Source of the DNA: Saccharothrix sp. S26
GTDB taxonomy: Bacteria; Actinomycetota; Actinomycetes; Mycobacteriales; Pseudonocardiaceae
Reading direction: 5' to 3'
Assembly (NCBI RefSeq): GCF_021390395.1
Contig: NZ_JAJUWT010000035.1
Location: forward strand, 20,247 to 84,246
Length of the DNA: 64,000 nucleotides
Of the stretch, positions 61,801-64,000 are shown in pieces. How positions within the stretch are numbered: the stretch's first letter is position 1; each line of letters begins with the position of its first letter. A program made the position numbers and the translations under genes. Under the pieces are notes generated by a model. It was not told the DNA's origin. It made no database searches and saw only the letters and a list, made by a program, of their open reading frames with translations.

Positions 61801-63152
61801 CGCGTCCCCTTCAGTCGCTCGGCGGCGGCGCGCAGGTCGCGCGCGAGGTCGGTTTCGGAGGCGGTGCGCAGCTCGCCGTCGTCGACCACGGTCCGGCCGC
61901 CCACCAGCAGGAGCTTGAGCTTCGGCTGGGGCCCGAGGACCAGGGCGGCCACCGGGTCGTCCATGCCCGCGTGGTCGAGGCCGTCGAGCCGCCAGACGGC
62001 CAGGTCGGCGAGCTTGCCCGGCTCGATCGAGCCGATCTCGCGCTCACGTCCGAGGCAGCGCGCGCCGCCCATCGTGGCCAGCCACAGCGCCTGCCGGACG
62101 TCCAGCGCCTCGGGGCCGCCGCGTTGCCTGGCCTGGAGCAGGGCCTGGTGCAGCTCCTCGACCATCCCGCCGGACTCGTTGGACGCCGCGCCGTCCACGC
62201 CGAGGCCGACCGGCGCGCCCGCGTCGAGCAGGTCGCGGACCGGGGCGATGCCGGTGCCCAACCGGCCGTTGGACGTGGGGCAGTGCGCGCTGCCGGTGCC
62301 GGTCGCGCCCAGCCGCTTCACCGCATCGGGTGACAGGTGCACGGTGTGCGCGAGCCACACGTCGTCGCCGAGCCAGCCGAGGCGTTCGGCGTACTCGGTG
62401 GGCGTGCAGCCGTACTCGGCCTGGCACTGGTCCTCCTCGTCCGCGGTCTCGGCGAGGTGCGTGTGCAGGCGGACGCCCCTGGCCCGGGCCAGCTCCGCCG
62501 CGCCGGTCATCAGCTCGGCGCTGACCGAGAACGGCGAGCACGGCCCGACGGCCACCCGGACCAACGCCCCCGGGCTGGTGTCGTGGTGCTCGGCGATGGC
62601 CCGCTCGGTGGCGAGGAGCGCGGCTTCGGTGTCCTCGACCAGGTTGTCGGGCGGGAGGCCGCCGTGCGACCGGCCGCGGTCCATCGAACCGCGGATGGCG
62701 TGCAGGCGGATGCCGACGCGCCTGCCCGCCTCGACCAGGGCGGTGAACTGGTCGCCGCCCTCGCGGGGGAAGACGTAGTGGTGGTCGGCGGCGGTCGTGC
62801 AGCCGGTGGTCGCGAGCCTCGCCAGCCCGGCGGAGGCCGCCGAGTGCGTGATCTCGGCGTCCAGGCCGCGCCACACCGGGTACAGCGCGGTCAGCCACTC
62901 GAACAGGGTGGCGTCCTGGGCGAAGCCCCGGGTGGCCCATTGGTAGAGGTGGTGGTGGGTGTTGACCAGACCGGGCGTGACCAGGCAACCGCTGCCGTCG
63001 ACCCACGTGTGCGGGCCGCTCGGCTTGGGCGCCTGGCCCGGGCCGACCGCGGTGACCAGGCCGTTCTCGATGACGACGTGGCCGAACGCGTGCTCGGTGC
63101 CCGCCGCGTCGACCGTGGCCACCGCGACGCCGTCGAGGACGGTCGGTGTCAT
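61797..63152 (-). CDS. Amidohydrolase, 8-oxoguanine deaminase-like
   Basis: A 451-residue TIM-barrel deaminase. The metal site is VTPGLVNTHHHLYQWATRGF, followed by LHTHLAETADEEDQCQAEYG, AHTVHLSPDAVKRL and VGLGVDGAASNESGGMVEEL. The H-H-H-L-Y-Q-x-x-T-R block is characteristic of the 8-oxoguanine/hydroxyatrazine-type deaminases, many of which convert 8-oxoguanine to urate. It overlaps the 2Fe-2S subunit upstream and the molybdopterin subunit downstream by four bases each, so all are one translational unit. It would feed urate or xanthine into purine breakdown. Confidence 0.92.
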   Translation of the reverse strand: MTPTVLDGVAVATVDAAGTEHAFGHVVIENGLVTAVGPGQAPKPSGPHTWVDGSGCLVTPGLVNTHHHLYQWATRGFAQDATLFEWLTALYPVWRGLDAEITHSAASAGLARLATTGCTTAADHHYVFPREGGDQFTALVEAGRRVGIRLHAIRGSMDRGRSHGGLPPDNLVEDTEAALLATERAIAEHHDTSPGALVRVAVGPCSPFSVSAELMTGAAELARARGVRLHTHLAETADEEDQCQAEYGCTPTEYAERLGWLGDDVWLAHTVHLSPDAVKRLGATGTGSAHCPTSNGRLGTGIAPVRDLLDAGAPVGLGVDGAASNESGGMVEELHQALLQARQRGGPEALDVRQALWLATMGGARCLGREREIGSIEPGKLADLAVWRLDGLDHAGMDDPVAALVLGPQPKLKLLLVGGRTVVDDGELRTASETDLARDLRAAAERLKGTR

Positions 63153-63634
63153 CGGCCCGCGCCTTCCGGGTCCGCCTTGCGGGTCGCGGCCAGGCGCACG
63201 GCGTCCAAGATCTTCTCGTACCCGGTGCAGCGGCACAGGTTCCCGGCGAGGGCCTCCCGGATCTCCGGGTCGCTCGGCCGCGGCACGCGATCGAGCAGGT
63301 CGTGCGCGGCGACCACGAGACCGGGCGTGCAGAAACCGCACTGCACCGCGCCCGCCTCGACGAACGCCTCTTGCACGGGGTCGAGCCGATCGCCGTCGGC
63401 GAGGCCCTCCACCGTCCGAACCTCGCGGTCCTGCACCTGACCCGCGGCCACCAGGCAGGAGCACACCGGCGTGTTGTCCAGGTACACCGTGCACGAGCCG
63501 CACTCGCCCTGCTCGCAGGCGTTCTTCGACCCAGGCAGGCCCAGCCGCTCGCGCAACAGGAACAGCAGGCTCTCGCCCTCCCAGACGTCGTCGGCCTGCC
63601 TCTGCTCGCCGTTCACCGTCACGGTCACGCGCAT
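63149..63634 (-). CDS. Xanthine dehydrogenase-type 2Fe-2S subunit
   Basis: A 161-residue subunit with two iron-sulfur clusters: the plant-ferredoxin one in CEQGECGSCTVYLDNTPVCSC and the second in CGFCTPGLV and GNLCRCTGYEKILDAV. It carries electrons from the molybdenum site to FAD. ATG 63634 lies 3 bp after the stop of the FAD subunit and has GAAGGTGG upstream. Confidence 0.95.
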   Translation of the reverse strand: MRVTVTVNGEQRQADDVWEGESLLFLLRERLGLPGSKNACEQGECGSCTVYLDNTPVCSCLVAAGQVQDREVRTVEGLADGDRLDPVQEAFVEAGAVQCGFCTPGLVVAAHDLLDRVPRPSDPEIREALAGNLCRCTGYEKILDAVRLAATRKADPEGAGR

Positions 63635-63636
63635 GA

Positions 63637-64000
63637 TCAGGCCACCTTCTCGGAGTAGTCGCGCCAGGCCCAGTCGAGCGTGCGGCGGGCCAGCACGGAG
63701 AGGGCGTGCTTGCGGTACGCGGCCGAGCCGCGCACGTCGTCGATGGGGCTCGCGGCCTGCGCCACGAGCTCGCCGAACCGCCGTTTCACCGAGTCGAGGA
63801 GCGGTTTGGGTGAGTCCCACTGGTCGGCGGAGGTCAGTTCGTCGGACAGGAACCGCTCCGCCTCCGTCGCCCGGCGCGGGGTGCAGGGCGACGGCGAACG
63901 AGCACACCGCGATCACCATCGCGTTGCGGGTGCCGACCTTGGCGAACTGCTGCGGGGCGCGCGTGACCGGCACGCGGACCGCGGTGATCAGCTCGTCCGG
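63637..64000 (-). pseudogene. Xanthine dehydrogenase-type FAD subunit, 3' part, frameshifted and cut by the window edge
   Basis: From the window edge the frame reads DELITAVRVPVTRAPQQFAK, then VGTRNAMVIAVCSFAVALHP, the C-terminal half of a CO-dehydrogenase-type FAD subunit. At about 63874-63886 the frame breaks; the correct continuation, RRATEAERFLSDELTS and FGELVAQAASPIDDVRGSAA through YSEKVA and a stop at 63637, is in another frame. Family members have about 15 more residues here, so a deletion is likely, perhaps between short CACCCC/CCCCGC repeats. It is either a real mutation that would disable the complex or an assembly error. The N-terminal half is outside the window. Confidence 0.75.

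Noticed and set aside
59035..62778. A 1247-codon rightward frame opposite the purine operon
   Set aside because: Complement of the molybdopterin subunit and deaminase, low-complexity composition and no recognisable domain.
63149..63973. A natural fusion of the FAD and 2Fe-2S subunits
   Set aside because: The part between them is the FAD gene read out of frame; the correct frame with its own stop is present, so the fusion is an accident of the frameshift.

Overview
The window is high-GC DNA with many GTG starts and Shine-Dalgarno motifs of the GGAGG type. Its gene content (XRE/TPR and ANTAR regulators, SpoIIE phosphatase, TioE-type MerR regulator, YbaB plus EspC-like genes, and a bacterial Pnkp/Hen1 pair) points to a filamentous actinomycete. 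Pseudonocardiaceae, in the Saccharothrix/Actinosynnema/Lentzea range, is my best guess from protein style; no rRNA or marker gene confirms it.

Left part (1-27 kb), accessory in character. It opens with the end of an acyl-CoA ligase and a complete leuA-leuB-leuC-leuD cassette whose LeuA has a divergent substrate pocket and an eroded regulatory domain, as expected for a dedicated 2-oxoacid chain-extension pathway. Next come an IS5 relic, an XRE/TPR regulator, a gene-poor degenerate stretch, a broken STAS gene, a GAF-ANTAR regulator and a SpoIIE phosphatase. An OLD-family nuclease relic abuts an IS-end relic. A phosphohexuloisomerase/triosephosphate-isomerase pair follows. Two small secreted paralogues are transcribed divergently behind almost identical 115-bp leaders, with a dead third copy between them. 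Transposase and pectate-lyase wreckage fills 17.4-19.2 kb. Then come a TetR/NTF2-like pair around a perfect palindrome, a type VII-secretion-like trio, a LysR regulator, and an erythromycin-esterase homologue divergent from a two-headed MerR regulator with a 20-bp palindrome between them.

Middle part (27-43 kb). An HNH protein is followed by a leftward methyltransferase, aryl/acyl-CoA ligase and EamA exporter. Then there is a nucleic-acid-repair neighbourhood: NAD-dependent DNA ligase LigA, divergent from an RtcB RNA ligase interrupted by a 312-residue intein in its active site, and 4 kb further on the Hen1-Pnkp RNA repair and marking pair. A GNAT protein, argininosuccinate synthase, a decayed bile-acid-type symporter and a thioredoxin-reductase-like flavoprotein lie between them.

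Right part (43-64 kb). A membrane protein with a striking palindromic operator, a secreted beta-propeller protein, a four-gene ABC importer, an unassigned 204-aa protein, a divergent LVIVD/DUF305 pair, and an ABC exporter with a histidine kinase/response regulator pair. An alpha/beta hydrolase beside a dead HTH regulator and a nucleoside deaminase come next. The window ends in a leftward purine-catabolism operon (FAD, 2Fe-2S and molybdopterin subunits of a xanthine-dehydrogenase-type enzyme plus an 8-oxoguanine-deaminase-like amidohydrolase). Its FAD subunit is frameshifted in this sequence.

The strongest candidates for something new are the RtcB intein with a non-canonical C-terminal splice junction, the RNA-repair neighbourhood, the inverted secreted-protein pair with hyper-conserved leaders, and the 2-oxoacid extension cassette.
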